Assembly (NCBI GenBank): GCA_018971065.1
Contig: JAGWVC010000007.1
Coordinates: 1 to 61,058, forward strand
Direction: 5' to 3'
Source: Sphingomonadales bacterium
GTDB lineage: Bacteria; Pseudomonadota; Alphaproteobacteria; Sphingomonadales; Sphingomonadaceae
Length of the DNA stretch: 61,058 nucleotides
Shown here in pieces: positions 36,990-45,110 of this stretch (positions are counted from its first letter, which is position 1; every line of letters begins with the position of its first letter). Below the pieces are notes generated by a model. That model was not told where the DNA came from. It searched no databases and worked only from the letters and a program-made list of their open reading frames with translations. The position numbers were made by a program, and so were the translations under genes.

Positions 36990-37873
36990 GCCTTGCCACC
37001 GCGCACGCCGCGCTGAAGGGCAAAGTTGCCATCGTCGTCGGCGGCGCCGCCGGACATCTGGGGCGCGCCGCCACGCTGGCGCTGGCCGAGGCGGGGTGCC
37101 GCCTGTTCGTTTGCGACAACGACCGCGAAGGCCTTGCCGCCATCGTTCCCGAAGCGCGGGCGCTGGGCGCGGAAATCACCGCGCTTTATGCCGATGTCGA
37201 GGACCCCGCCTCGCTCGACGCGTTCTACGATGCCGCCGAGGTGCAGCTTTCCCACGCCGACATCCTCATCAACATGCCCGGTGGCGTCCGCCGCAACCTG
37301 TTCATGAACACCACCCGCGCCGACCACGCGCGCGACATCCGCCTCAACTACGGCTACGTGATCGACAGTTGCCAGCGCGCCATCCCGCTACTTCGCAAAT
37401 CGGGCAGCGGCGGCAGCATCATCAACTTCACCACCATCGAGGCGCATCGCGGCGCCGCCAGCTTCGCGGTCTATGCCGGGGCCAAGGCCGCCACCACCAA
37501 CTTCTCGCGCGCGCTCGCGGTCGAACTCGGCGCCGAGCAGATCCGGGTCAACTGCGTGGCAACCGACACCAGCCCGGCGCGCGCCTCCAACGCGGCGCTG
37601 GCAGTCGAAGACTTCGAGCGCCTTGCGAAACTCGGCCCTGACGCGCTGAACAGGTCGATCGAATTCTACGTTCCGCAGAAGCGCCCGCCCACGGTGGAGG
37701 ATTGCATCAACGGCATGCTGTTCCTTGCCAGCGATCTTGCCCGCACCGTCACCGGCACGACGCTGCACATCGACGGCGGCACCCGCGCCGCGTTCGGATT
37801 CCTCGATTGGCCCGGCGGTGATGGCTTCATGCCCGCACCGCTGGGCGGCACGCTGGCGATGCTGAAGGATTGA
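36986..37873 (+). CDS. SDR family oxidoreductase
   Basis: Short-chain dehydrogenase of 295 residues, longer than the classical 250, with a C-terminal extension after the DGG strand. The cofactor loop is VGGAAGHLG. Tyr and Lys of the active site are in YAGAK, but the usual catalytic Ser is replaced by Thr (NFTTIEA). Thr can substitute, so activity is likely but may be changed. It is coupled to the preceding OYE enzyme by overlapping stop and start codons. Confidence 0.88.
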   Translation: MSLATAHAALKGKVAIVVGGAAGHLGRAATLALAEAGCRLFVCDNDREGLAAIVPEARALGAEITALYADVEDPASLDAFYDAAEVQLSHADILINMPGGVRRNLFMNTTRADHARDIRLNYGYVIDSCQRAIPLLRKSGSGGSIINFTTIEAHRGAASFAVYAGAKAATTNFSRALAVELGAEQIRVNCVATDTSPARASNAALAVEDFERLAKLGPDALNRSIEFYVPQKRPPTVEDCINGMLFLASDLARTVTGTTLHIDGGTRAAFGFLDWPGGDGFMPAPLGGTLAMLKD

Positions 37874-37972
37874 GCAATCGATTTTTCATCGGATGTGATC
37901 GCCCGTTAACCCTGCGCTTACGGATATTCCCTATCCCCCGAATTTGCCCGATGTTGCAGGGCCAGGCGTGAA

Positions 37973-38728
37973 ATGAACGCAGACCAAGGGCCTGCGATTC
38001 CGTCTGCCCGCCAACACGAGAAGTTCGTCATGGATTTCGTCCCGGCCCGATCCCCGGCTTCCGCGCCCCCCGTGTCTGCCGATCAGCCCGACGATGACGC
38101 GCCGGCGCTGCCGCCGCCGCTGCCGGCTGGGGCCGAACAACGCGCCGCACCGCGTTTCACGCTGCTGCTGCGTTCGGCCAAGCTTGTCGCCGATGATCGC
38201 GAGTTCATCTGCGTGCTGCGCGATGCCTCGAACACCGGCGTCAAGGTTCGGCTGTTCCATCCGTTGCCGGAGGCGCAGAAGCTGGAACTGGAACTTCCCG
38301 AGGGCACGCGCCACCCCCTCGAACTGGTGTGGGAGCGCGATGGCCATGCCGGCTTCCGCTTCGTCAATCCGGTCGATGTTCACAAGCTGATCGACGACGG
38401 CCGCGACAACTTCCCCCGCCGCCAGTTGCGCGTCCAGGTTCACAACCCGGCCCGCGTCGCCGCGCATGGCGATATTCGCGAGGCCCGTATCCTCAACATC
38501 TCGCAGCAGGGCGCGTGCATCGAGTGCGACGAGCACCTGATGCTGCGCGAACGCGTGCGGATCGAGGCCGATCTGCTGCCGACACTCACGGCCCACGTCT
38601 GCTGGCGCGCCGCGCCGCGCTATGGCCTGGTGTTCGAGCAGAGCTTCCAGCTCGACGAACTGGCCCGCACGATCCAGCGCGTCCAGCAGAGCGAGCAGGC
38701 GCGGGCGTCCTCGCGCTCGGCGGCATGA
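37973..38728 (+). CDS. Tandem PilZ-domain protein
   Basis: A protein of 251 residues with an unstructured Pro/Ala-rich N-terminus (about 20-55) and two PilZ units. The first begins near 56 with RAAPRF and has RDASNTGVK; the second begins near 148 with RRQLRV and has NISQQGACIE. The second keeps the RRxxR and (D/N)xSxxG motifs of cyclic di-GMP binding; the first is partly degenerate. It has no membrane segment or output domain and probably acts as a c-di-GMP adaptor. It is monocistronic, upstream of the LacI gene. Confidence 0.85.
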   Translation: MNADQGPAIPSARQHEKFVMDFVPARSPASAPPVSADQPDDDAPALPPPLPAGAEQRAAPRFTLLLRSAKLVADDREFICVLRDASNTGVKVRLFHPLPEAQKLELELPEGTRHPLELVWERDGHAGFRFVNPVDVHKLIDDGRDNFPRRQLRVQVHNPARVAAHGDIREARILNISQQGACIECDEHLMLRERVRIEADLLPTLTAHVCWRAAPRYGLVFEQSFQLDELARTIQRVQQSEQARASSRSAA

Positions 38729-38808
38729 ATCCGCAGCGCGCGGACAAGTGAACGAATTGGAACGGATTGTCGGAATGCCGTTCGTCGCATTTCAGACACT
38801 TGTTCATA

Positions 38809-38835
38809 AAAATATTCATTAACAATCAATATTTT
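38809..38835. promoter_or_regulatory. AT-rich inverted repeat upstream of the LacI-type gene
   Basis: AAAATATT (38809-38816) and AATATTTT (38828-38835) flank an 11-base spacer in a distinctly AT-rich patch. A second, weaker pair GAACGG/CCGTTC lies at 38760-38783. The whole 225-base gap between the PilZ and LacI genes is probably the promoter region of the regulator. Confidence 0.4.
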
Positions 38836-38953
38836 GAACCAATTCCCCGTGTTTTTGCCTGAAATCGCCCGCAAATCGCGGTTGCAATCGGAATCATTTC
38901 GCGAGACATCTGGGTGCGGACGGGGTCGATATCAAAAGAAAAACGGCCTTCAC

Positions 38954-39928
38954 ATGGATCGAATCAGAAATATCAAGGATCTCGCCGTGCTTGCGGGTGT
39001 CTCTGCGGGCACGGTCTCGCGGGCGCTTGCCGGCTCTGAACTCATCAGTCTCAAAACGCGCGAACGTATCAAGGCGCTGGCCACCGAGCACAGCTTTCGG
39101 CCCAATGCCCTGGCGCGCAATCTGCGCATCCAGCGCACCGGAGCCATTGGCGTGGTGGTGCCGCTGAAGCAGGCCAAGGGCGAACAGCTTTCCGATCCGT
39201 TCTTCATCACCATGCTCGGCCTTGTCGCCGACGCGCTTACCGATCGCGGCTACGACCTGTTGCTGTCACGCGTGGCGGCCGCCGACGATTCCTGGCTGGA
39301 CCAGTTCATCGGATCGGGCCGCGTCGATGGCGTGCTGCTGATCGGTCAGCAGGACATGCCCGAGATGATCGACACGGTCGCCGCGCGCTATCGTCCGCTG
39401 GTTGTCTGGGGCGGCCATGTGCCGGGCCAGCGCGCCTGCGTCGTCGGATCGGACAATCGCCTTGGCGGTGAACGGGCCGGCGGCCACCTCATCGAACGCG
39501 GCTGCCGCCACATTGCGTTCGTGGGCGATCCGCTGCCGCTCGAATCGGCGCAGCGGCTCGAAGGCGCCCGTGCGGTGGCGGAAGCCGCCGGTGTCCGCTT
39601 CACCGTCATCCCGAACCGTGAAGCTTTCCGCGAGACCTTCGGTCAGGGCGATCATCCCGACGGCCTGTTCGCCTGTTCGGACCTGATCGCGGCCAACGCG
39701 CTCACCGGCCTTGCCAATGCCGGCCTGCGCGCGCCGGATGACGTGCGCGTGATCGGCTATGACGGCCTTCCCATCTGTGAACAGGTCACGCCGCACTTGT
39801 CCACCATCGACCAGCAGGTTCAGGCGGGTGCCCGCCATCTGGTAGACCTGTTGCTGCGTCGCATCGCCGGCGAGGAACCGGGATCGGTTGTCCTCGAACC
39901 CCGAGTGGTGGTGCGCGACTCGAGCTGA
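38954..39928 (+). CDS. LacI-family transcriptional regulator
   Basis: A repressor of 324 residues. The N-terminal HTH is IKDLAVLAGVSAGTVSRAL (about 7-25) with the hinge helix RPNALARNLR. The periplasmic-binding-protein-like sensor follows, with GAIGVVVPL as first strand and VIGYDGLPICEQVTPHLSTI near the end. The ligand is probably a sugar or related carboxylate. No transport or catabolic operon is adjacent, so the target may be remote. The start is ATG at 38954, the residue before the usual RIRNIKDLA; the longer frame from 38834 has an unlikely N-terminus. Confidence 0.92.
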   Translation: MDRIRNIKDLAVLAGVSAGTVSRALAGSELISLKTRERIKALATEHSFRPNALARNLRIQRTGAIGVVVPLKQAKGEQLSDPFFITMLGLVADALTDRGYDLLLSRVAAADDSWLDQFIGSGRVDGVLLIGQQDMPEMIDTVAARYRPLVVWGGHVPGQRACVVGSDNRLGGERAGGHLIERGCRHIAFVGDPLPLESAQRLEGARAVAEAAGVRFTVIPNREAFRETFGQGDHPDGLFACSDLIAANALTGLANAGLRAPDDVRVIGYDGLPICEQVTPHLSTIDQQVQAGARHLVDLLLRRIAGEEPGSVVLEPRVVVRDSS

Positions 39929-39932
39929 GCCG

Positions 39933-39959
39933 TGCCGGCGGCCCGGGCTGCCGGCATTT
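39933..39959 (+). terminator. Terminator of the LacI-type gene
   Basis: TGCCGGC (39933-39939) pairs with GCCGGCA (39950-39956), followed by TTT. The loop itself contains the palindrome GCCCGGGC. Confidence 0.6.
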
Positions 39960-40010
39960 CGTGAATGGGGCCGCACCGCCAGTCACGGCGGGCGGTCCGG
40001 GGGGAAGTCA

Positions 40011-40976
40011 ATGCCGAAGTACGATGCGGTCAGGCGCGCGGTCGTGGCGGAGCGTTCTGCCGCCCTGTCCGCGGGCATCGCCATCCTGGCCGTGCTTATC
40101 CCCACCGTGTTGCGCGGGCTGCTGGGCCAGACCGGCGCGGCCATGCCGTTCGTCACCTACTATCCGGCGATCCTGCTGGCGGCCATATTCACCGGCTGGC
40201 GCTGGGCCGGCCTGGCCACGCTGCTCAGCGCGTTCGTCGCCAATCACCTGTTCCTGCCGCGATCGCTGCTGGACCATCCCACCGCGCCGCATATGGTGCT
40301 TGTGGGCTTCTTCGCCCTGTCCTGCACGATCATCGTGCTGACCGGTGATGCCTTGCGCCGCACCATGCGCGAGATGGAGCAGGCCGCGCATGAGCGCGAA
40401 ATCTATGGTCGCGAGATGTTCCATCGCGTCCAGAATGTGCTGGCGGTGGTCCAGGCGCTGGCCCGCACCGGCGATCCGGACCAGAGCATCGCCGCCTATC
40501 GCGAGGCACTGTCGGGCCGCATCGCCGCGCTCTCGGCGGCCAACCAGTACCTGTGGGACCCGGCGCGCCATCAGCACCCGGTCCGCCATCTCGTCGAACT
40601 CGCGCTGGAGCCGTTCAACAGCCCGCGCCGCTTCACGCTGGCGGGGCCTGACTGCATGCTGCCTCCAGAACATGGCCATCAGCTCGTGCTGGTGCTTCAC
40701 GAACTGGCCGCCAACGCGCTGCGCCACGGCGCGCTGACGGTGCCCGGCGGCATGGTCGCCATCGAGTGGCAGGCCGGCCCGCCCGCCTTCCGGCTGGAGT
40801 GGCGCGAAACCGGCGGCCCGCCGGTGCGGCCGCCGTCGCGCAAGGGGCTGGGCACCCGCCTGCTCGCGTCGCAACGGAAATTCGCGATCGACTTCGATTT
40901 TGCCGTGACGGGCGTTGTCTGCACGGTTGTGGCTCTGCAAGCGCCGGGGGACGGTCAGCTACGGGCCTCCGGATAA
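40011..40976 (+). CDS. HWE-family histidine kinase with membrane sensor
   Basis: A protein of 321 residues. Three or four membrane helices (about 18-38, 50-80 and 95-112) form a DUF4118-like sensor. The kinase core has the phospho-acceptor His138 in MFHRVQNVLAVVQAL, the N box HELAANALRHGAL with Asn235 and His239, and the diagnostic WRE (264-266) before GGPP, the features that define HWE kinases. GKGLGTRLL near the C-terminus completes the ATP lid. Such kinases often feed the PhyR-NepR-EcfG general stress response in sphingomonads. No PhyR is adjacent; the nearest regulator is the LuxR-type gene at 41.3 kb. Confidence 0.9.
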   Translation: MPKYDAVRRAVVAERSAALSAGIAILAVLIPTVLRGLLGQTGAAMPFVTYYPAILLAAIFTGWRWAGLATLLSAFVANHLFLPRSLLDHPTAPHMVLVGFFALSCTIIVLTGDALRRTMREMEQAAHEREIYGREMFHRVQNVLAVVQALARTGDPDQSIAAYREALSGRIAALSAANQYLWDPARHQHPVRHLVELALEPFNSPRRFTLAGPDCMLPPEHGHQLVLVLHELAANALRHGALTVPGGMVAIEWQAGPPAFRLEWRETGGPPVRPPSRKGLGTRLLASQRKFAIDFDFAVTGVVCTVVALQAPGDGQLRASG

Positions 40977-41028
40977 CGTAAGTAGGGGTGGGGCATTCCG
41001 GTCAGTTCCGCGCGCTAGCCCTGCCGGC

Positions 41029-41382
41029 ATGAGACGTCCTGCCCGCCAGCCCCTTGCAAACAGCCGTTGCCAACGGATCGACGTCCGTTCGCCGTGCCGC
41101 GTCGATGCGGTGCTGCTGACACTGGACGCCCGCTATGGGGGCAGGCTGGTCAATTTCACGCAACATGGTGCCAGGCTGGAACTCGATCGCTCCCCCAGGG
41201 TCGGGGCAAGAGCGCTCCTTACCTGGTTCGATCACGATGCGGTCGGGCGAATAGTCTGGGCCAATGGCTCGGCTTGCGGGATAGAGTTCGAAGACCGGGT
41301 GGCAATGAACAAGGTAAGGGAAGTGCTGGCGTCACAGTTCATTCCTGACGGTCGCGTATCGGTTCGGCCGGGTCCCCCATAA
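41029..41382 (+). CDS. Short PilZ-domain protein
   Basis: A protein of 117 residues made almost entirely of one PilZ domain. The RxxxR-like start is RIDVRSPCRV, the second motif is NFTQHGARLEL (Asn-x-x-x-x-Gly instead of the usual D/NxSxxG), and the last strand is CGIEFE. The binding site is partly altered, so c-di-GMP binding is uncertain. It is 52 bases after the HWE kinase and ends convergent with the LuxR-type regulator, whose last codons it overlaps by 44 bases. Confidence 0.78.
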   Translation: MRRPARQPLANSRCQRIDVRSPCRVDAVLLTLDARYGGRLVNFTQHGARLELDRSPRVGARALLTWFDHDAVGRIVWANGSACGIEFEDRVAMNKVREVLASQFIPDGRVSVRPGPP

Positions 41383-41974
41383 GCCCGCCGTCGATCGCGA
41401 TCCGCGTCGCCTCGCGCGTGTTGCTTGCTTCCAGGCGCCGCAGCATGTTGGCTCGATGTACCTCGACGGTGCGATGGCTGATGCTCAATGCTCCGGCGAT
41501 CTCGCGGTTTGACTGGCCAGACGCAACACACACCAGAACCTGCCGTTCACGGTCGGTCAGCAGCTCAAGGCGTTTTCGTCCGATTATCCGCCGCAGGCCG
41601 TGGCTTGGGGACCAGGCAGCAGCATTGCCAGCCATTGCAATCACATCACGGACACTGTCTTCCGCAAGCGGCATGGCGAGATAGTCGCAAGCGCCATCGC
41701 GAACCAGCCGCGTTGCCCGGCGCAGATTCGGCTGCTCCGCATAGATGGCATAGGCGATCGGGTGAGCCGCCCCTGCCGCAAGGGTGAAGAATGCATCCAG
41801 CTCGCCATCGTCGTCGCAGATCAGGGCCAGGGTCCGCCGTTCGGCATCCAGGTCGGATAGCTCGAGATGGTCCGTCGGCTCGGCAAACAAGCCGTAACTG
41901 CCCAGGGCATGAGCTACCGTCGCACGCCGTGAACACGACGTATCGATCACGAATATGCGGGTGTCGTCTGCCAT
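41339..41974 (-). CDS. FixJ/LuxR-type regulator with a degenerate receiver
   Basis: A protein of 211 residues. The C-terminal LuxR HTH is intact (about 146-205: LLTDRERQVLVCVASG, NREIAGALSISHRTVEVH). The N-terminal 1-120 has the receiver fold, but the acidic pocket is missing (MADDTRIFVIDTS), the phospho-acceptor region reads LICDDDG, and the conserved Lys of the GAxDYLxKP motif is Met101 (GACDYLAMPL). It may therefore act without phosphorylation. The start is ATG at 41974; the longer frame to 42106 is not plausible. It is convergent with the short PilZ gene. Confidence 0.82.
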   Translation of the reverse strand: MADDTRIFVIDTSCSRRATVAHALGSYGLFAEPTDHLELSDLDAERRTLALICDDDGELDAFFTLAAGAAHPIAYAIYAEQPNLRRATRLVRDGACDYLAMPLAEDSVRDVIAMAGNAAAWSPSHGLRRIIGRKRLELLTDRERQVLVCVASGQSNREIAGALSISHRTVEVHRANMLRRLEASNTREATRIAIDGGLMGDPAEPIRDRQE

Positions 41975-42251
41975 GCCTGACGAATACCATCGGCATCGGG
42001 ATCGGCAGGTCAAATCGTTCTCATAGTGACGACATGTTGTCGCAATATTACCGACTATGGTTCCAAAGCGCAAGAATAGGCAAATAATTGCGACGCGCCG
42101 GCTCACGCGCTTCGACGCGCACGCGCCGGCGCGAATTGGTTTTTGTCCTCGTCAGGCAGCCTCCTGTGGTGGATGCGGCGTTCACCAGGTTGCGCAACCT
42201 TGCCGTAACTCACCGGGCTCCAGTCGCCATTCATGCGGGTGGGGGAGATGG

Positions 42252-42647
42252 ATGAGCCGGTTCGGCGTTCTGATGTTGGCTGGGTGGGGGCTGGCGGCGT
42301 GCCTGACCAGCAGCGCTGGCGCGGCCCCGGTGACATCGACGCCTGCCATGCTCGCGGTCGATGTCTCGGTGTTCCAGATTGCCGACCAGCGCACGACCTT
42401 GCCCGTTTCGCCCGACTGGGAAGCGCCGGCGCCGACCCGTGACTGGCCGGCGGTTCTTGCCCTGCCTTCGCCGCGCCCGGGCAAAGCGCCGCTTGTCCCG
42501 CCCGTCGATCCCTGCGCCACCAGCCTCAGCCAGGTGCACCCCCGCATCGGGGCCTTCAACGTGGCGTTCTATGCGGACACGCCGGCCAGCGGGATCGATG
42601 CTATGAACAACGCGCTTGTGGTCCTGTCGCTGACCCGGGCGTTCTAG
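42252..42647 (+). CDS. Small exported protein, possible lipoprotein
   Basis: A protein of 131 residues. The hydrophobic N-terminus ends in LAAC (14-17), which can serve as a lipobox with Cys17; a signal peptidase I site near AGA-A is also possible. The mature part is Pro-rich and has no recognised domain. GGGGGAG lies about 6 bases before the ATG at 42252. It is separated from the tRNA-Asn gene by about 40 bases. Function is unknown. Confidence 0.6.
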   Translation: MSRFGVLMLAGWGLAACLTSSAGAAPVTSTPAMLAVDVSVFQIADQRTTLPVSPDWEAPAPTRDWPAVLALPSPRPGKAPLVPPVDPCATSLSQVHPRIGAFNVAFYADTPASGIDAMNNALVVLSLTRAF

Positions 42648-42687
42648 GTTCCGGCAATCCGGCCAGTTTCGGAGGTTCTGGAAAGGA

Positions 42688-42762
42688 TGGCTCCCCGAGT
42701 AGGATTCGAACCTACGGCCATTCGATTAACAGTCGAATGCTCTACCACTGAGCTATCGGGGA
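42688..42762 (-). tRNA. tRNA-Asn (anticodon GTT)
   Basis: On the minus strand the acceptor arm TCCCCGA pairs with TCGGGGA, the D-arm reads GCTCAGTGGTAGAGC, the anticodon loop is CTGTTAA with anticodon GTT, and the T-arm has GGTTCGAATCC. The terminal CCA is encoded. The genes on either side are not integrase-like, so it does not serve as an integration site here. Confidence 0.97.
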
Positions 42763-42858
42763 ACGATCGGCTGCGGGCGAACCCGCGCGGTAGGGGTGCG
42801 CCTATACCAGCGTCACCGGCTTTGGCAAGCACCCACAATCACTGCGACACGCCTTTTT

Positions 42859-43638
42859 TCAAACCTGGAACTGTTCGGCGAAGATGCGCTCTTCCAGCGA
42901 GCTGCCCGGATCGAACAGCAGCGTCAGCACGTGCTTGCGGCAAGCGGTGATCGTCACCTCGCGCACGTCGCGCACTTCCTTCTGGTCGGCCACTGCTGCC
43001 ACCGGGCGCTTGCCCGGTTCCAGCACGCGAAATGCCACTTGCGCGTTGTCGGGCAGGATCGCCCCGCGCCAGCGCCGGGGCCGGAACGGGCTGATCGGCG
43101 TCAACGCCAGCATCCGGCTGCCCAGCGGCAGGATCGGCCCGTTGGCGGACAGGTTGTACGCGGTCGATCCGGCCGGCGTCGCCACCAGCACCCCGTCGCC
43201 GGCCAGTTCGGCCATCCGCACCCGGCCGTTGACGCGCACTTCCAGCTTGGCGGTCTGGCGGGTCTCGCGCAGCAGCGAAACCTCGTTGATCGCGTGATAG
43301 CGGAACTTCTCGCCGCCTTGCGTTTCGGCTTCCATCACCAGCGGTGCCACCGCGATCGGCCGCGCCTTCATCACCCGCTCGACGATCGGCTTGCCCGCCT
43401 TGTAGCGGTTCATCAGGAAGCCCACGCTGCCCCGGTTCACGCCATAGACCGGCACCACCCGGTCGGTATCCAGCATCCGGTGCAACACGTGCAGCAGGAA
43501 GCCGTCGCCGCCCACCACCACCAGCGCATCGGCCTGCTCCGGCTCCACCCAGTCATGATCGGCGCGCAAGCCGTCCAGCGCCGAGCGCGCCACGTGTGAA
43601 TCGGAGGCGATCAGCGCCAGCTTCCAATCCTTGCTCAA
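42859..43638 (-). CDS. nadK: NAD kinase
   Basis: Phosphorylates NAD to NADP, the sole source of NADP. It is 259 residues. The GGDG catalytic motif (43-46) is followed by NRGSVGFLMN and the Ala/Gly-rich ELAGDGVLVATPAGSTAY motif of ATP-NAD kinases. The start is taken as TTG at 43638 because GGAGAG lies 6 bases upstream and homology begins at KLALIAS; the open frame extends to 43728 without support. Confidence 0.93.
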   Translation of the reverse strand: MSKDWKLALIASDSHVARSALDGLRADHDWVEPEQADALVVVGGDGFLLHVLHRMLDTDRVVPVYGVNRGSVGFLMNRYKAGKPIVERVMKARPIAVAPLVMEAETQGGEKFRYHAINEVSLLRETRQTAKLEVRVNGRVRMAELAGDGVLVATPAGSTAYNLSANGPILPLGSRMLALTPISPFRPRRWRGAILPDNAQVAFRVLEPGKRPVAAVADQKEVRDVREVTITACRKHVLTLLFDPGSSLEERIFAEQFQV

Positions 43639-43763
43639 TCCCGCTCTCCGATTGCGCCGCGCCGGCCGGGGCTGCATACCTGCCGCGTCCGGCACTGGCA
43701 ATCGACGGCTTGACCGGAAGCACGGCAACGCTTCGGTAGGATACCTGCGCTAAGGCTGTCAGC

Positions 43764-45098
43764 ATGAACGAACTGCGCAACCCCGCCCCGGGCGATCATG
43801 GCGAACATGAGGTCCGCGACGACCTGACCGGGCTGCCCGGGCTTGATGCCGCGCGTGCGCGCATCGCGCAGTGGGGGCTTGCCAGCGGCGATAGTACCGT
43901 GGTCCACGGGCTGCTGCTGGGGCTGCAGCGTTTCGAGACGATCAACATGGCGTTTGGCGAGGCGGCCGGCGACGGCGCGCTTGTCGCGGTTGCGGCCCGC
44001 CTCGCCCAGTTCGCCGGGGACGAGCTGGACGGGCCGTGGATTGCCGCGCGCGGCACCGGCGGCGCTTTCCTGGTCGTCGCCAACCAGCCCTGCTCGCGCG
44101 AGCGCTGGCAGTTGTTTGCCGAACAGCTTGCCGACCTTGTGTCGCGGCCGATCGCGCGCGGCGCCGAAACCCTGCGGCTCAGCCCGCGTATCGCGCTGCT
44201 GCGCGCGCTGCCGGGCGAAGACCCCGATTCGGTGCTCGACCGCCTGAACCAGACGCTGGCCACCGCGCGCCGTCAGCAGGGCCGCCGCGTCGTCTGGGCC
44301 GATGGCGAGGCCACCCGCGCCGGCCGCACCGCCGCCCAGCTCGAAGCCGATCTGCTGAAGGCGCTCGATCGTGACGAGATCGAGGTGGTCTACCAGCCCC
44401 AGTTCGCGCTCAGCCCGCAGGGCAGGGCGGGTGAGCGCCTGTCGGGTGCCGAGGCGCTGGCGCGCTGGAATCACCCCGAACTCGGCCGCATCGGCGCCGG
44501 CGCGCTGTTCGCGGTGGCCGAGCGCGCCGATCATGTCGTGCCGCTGTCGCGCCATGTCGCCGCGCTGGCGCTGGCCGAGGCGGCGCGCTGGCCGGCCCAC
44601 TTGCGCCTTTCGCTTAACGTCACCCCGGCCGAACTCGCCTCATGGAGTTTTGCGGCAGACATGATGGACGCGCTGCGCCTGTCGGGCCTGCCCGCCGATC
44701 GCCTCACCCTAGAAGTCACCGAACAGGCACTGCTCGCCGACATCGCGCTCGCCGCGCGCAGCCTGGCCGAAATCGCCCGGCAGGGCGTGCGCATCGCGCT
44801 TGACGATTTCGGCGCCGGCTTCTGTAACTTCCGCTACCTGAAGACGCTGCCGCTCCACTACCTGAAGCTCGATCGCTCGATGGTGGACAACATCACCGAG
44901 GACGCGCGCGATCTGGCGGTGCTGCGCGCCATCACCGCGATGGCCGGCGCGCTGGGGCTGGAAGTCATCGCCGAGGGCATCGAAACCGAAGCCCAGGCCA
45001 CCGCCGCCGCCCGCGAAGGCTGCGGCTACCTGCAAGGCTTCCTGCGCGCCCAGCCGATGGCGGCGGGCGAATTCCTGACGCTGGTTTCGCAAAAGTAG
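43764..45098 (+). CDS. EAL-domain c-di-GMP phosphodiesterase with a degenerate GGDEF
   Basis: A protein of 444 residues. The N-terminal GGDEF-like region (about 20-180) has GTGGAF (97-102) instead of GGDEF, so it is not a cyclase and may be regulatory. The EAL domain (from about 195) keeps EALARW (Glu230), NVTPAEL, EVTEQAL, DDFGAG, KLDRSMV and the AEGIET loop, all needed for metal binding and catalysis, so phosphodiesterase activity is expected. No sensor domain or membrane segment is visible. It begins 125 bases from the divergent nadK gene. Confidence 0.9.
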   Translation: MNELRNPAPGDHGEHEVRDDLTGLPGLDAARARIAQWGLASGDSTVVHGLLLGLQRFETINMAFGEAAGDGALVAVAARLAQFAGDELDGPWIAARGTGGAFLVVANQPCSRERWQLFAEQLADLVSRPIARGAETLRLSPRIALLRALPGEDPDSVLDRLNQTLATARRQQGRRVVWADGEATRAGRTAAQLEADLLKALDRDEIEVVYQPQFALSPQGRAGERLSGAEALARWNHPELGRIGAGALFAVAERADHVVPLSRHVAALALAEAARWPAHLRLSLNVTPAELASWSFAADMMDALRLSGLPADRLTLEVTEQALLADIALAARSLAEIARQGVRIALDDFGAGFCNFRYLKTLPLHYLKLDRSMVDNITEDARDLAVLRAITAMAGALGLEVIAEGIETEAQATAAAREGCGYLQGFLRAQPMAAGEFLTLVSQK

Positions 45099-45110
45099 CC
45101 GGGCGGCGGT

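Noticed and set aside
42688..42762. tRNA-Asn as an integration site of a genomic island
   Set aside because: No integrase gene and no direct repeat of the tRNA 3' end were seen nearby, and the flanking genes look like ordinary chromosomal genes.
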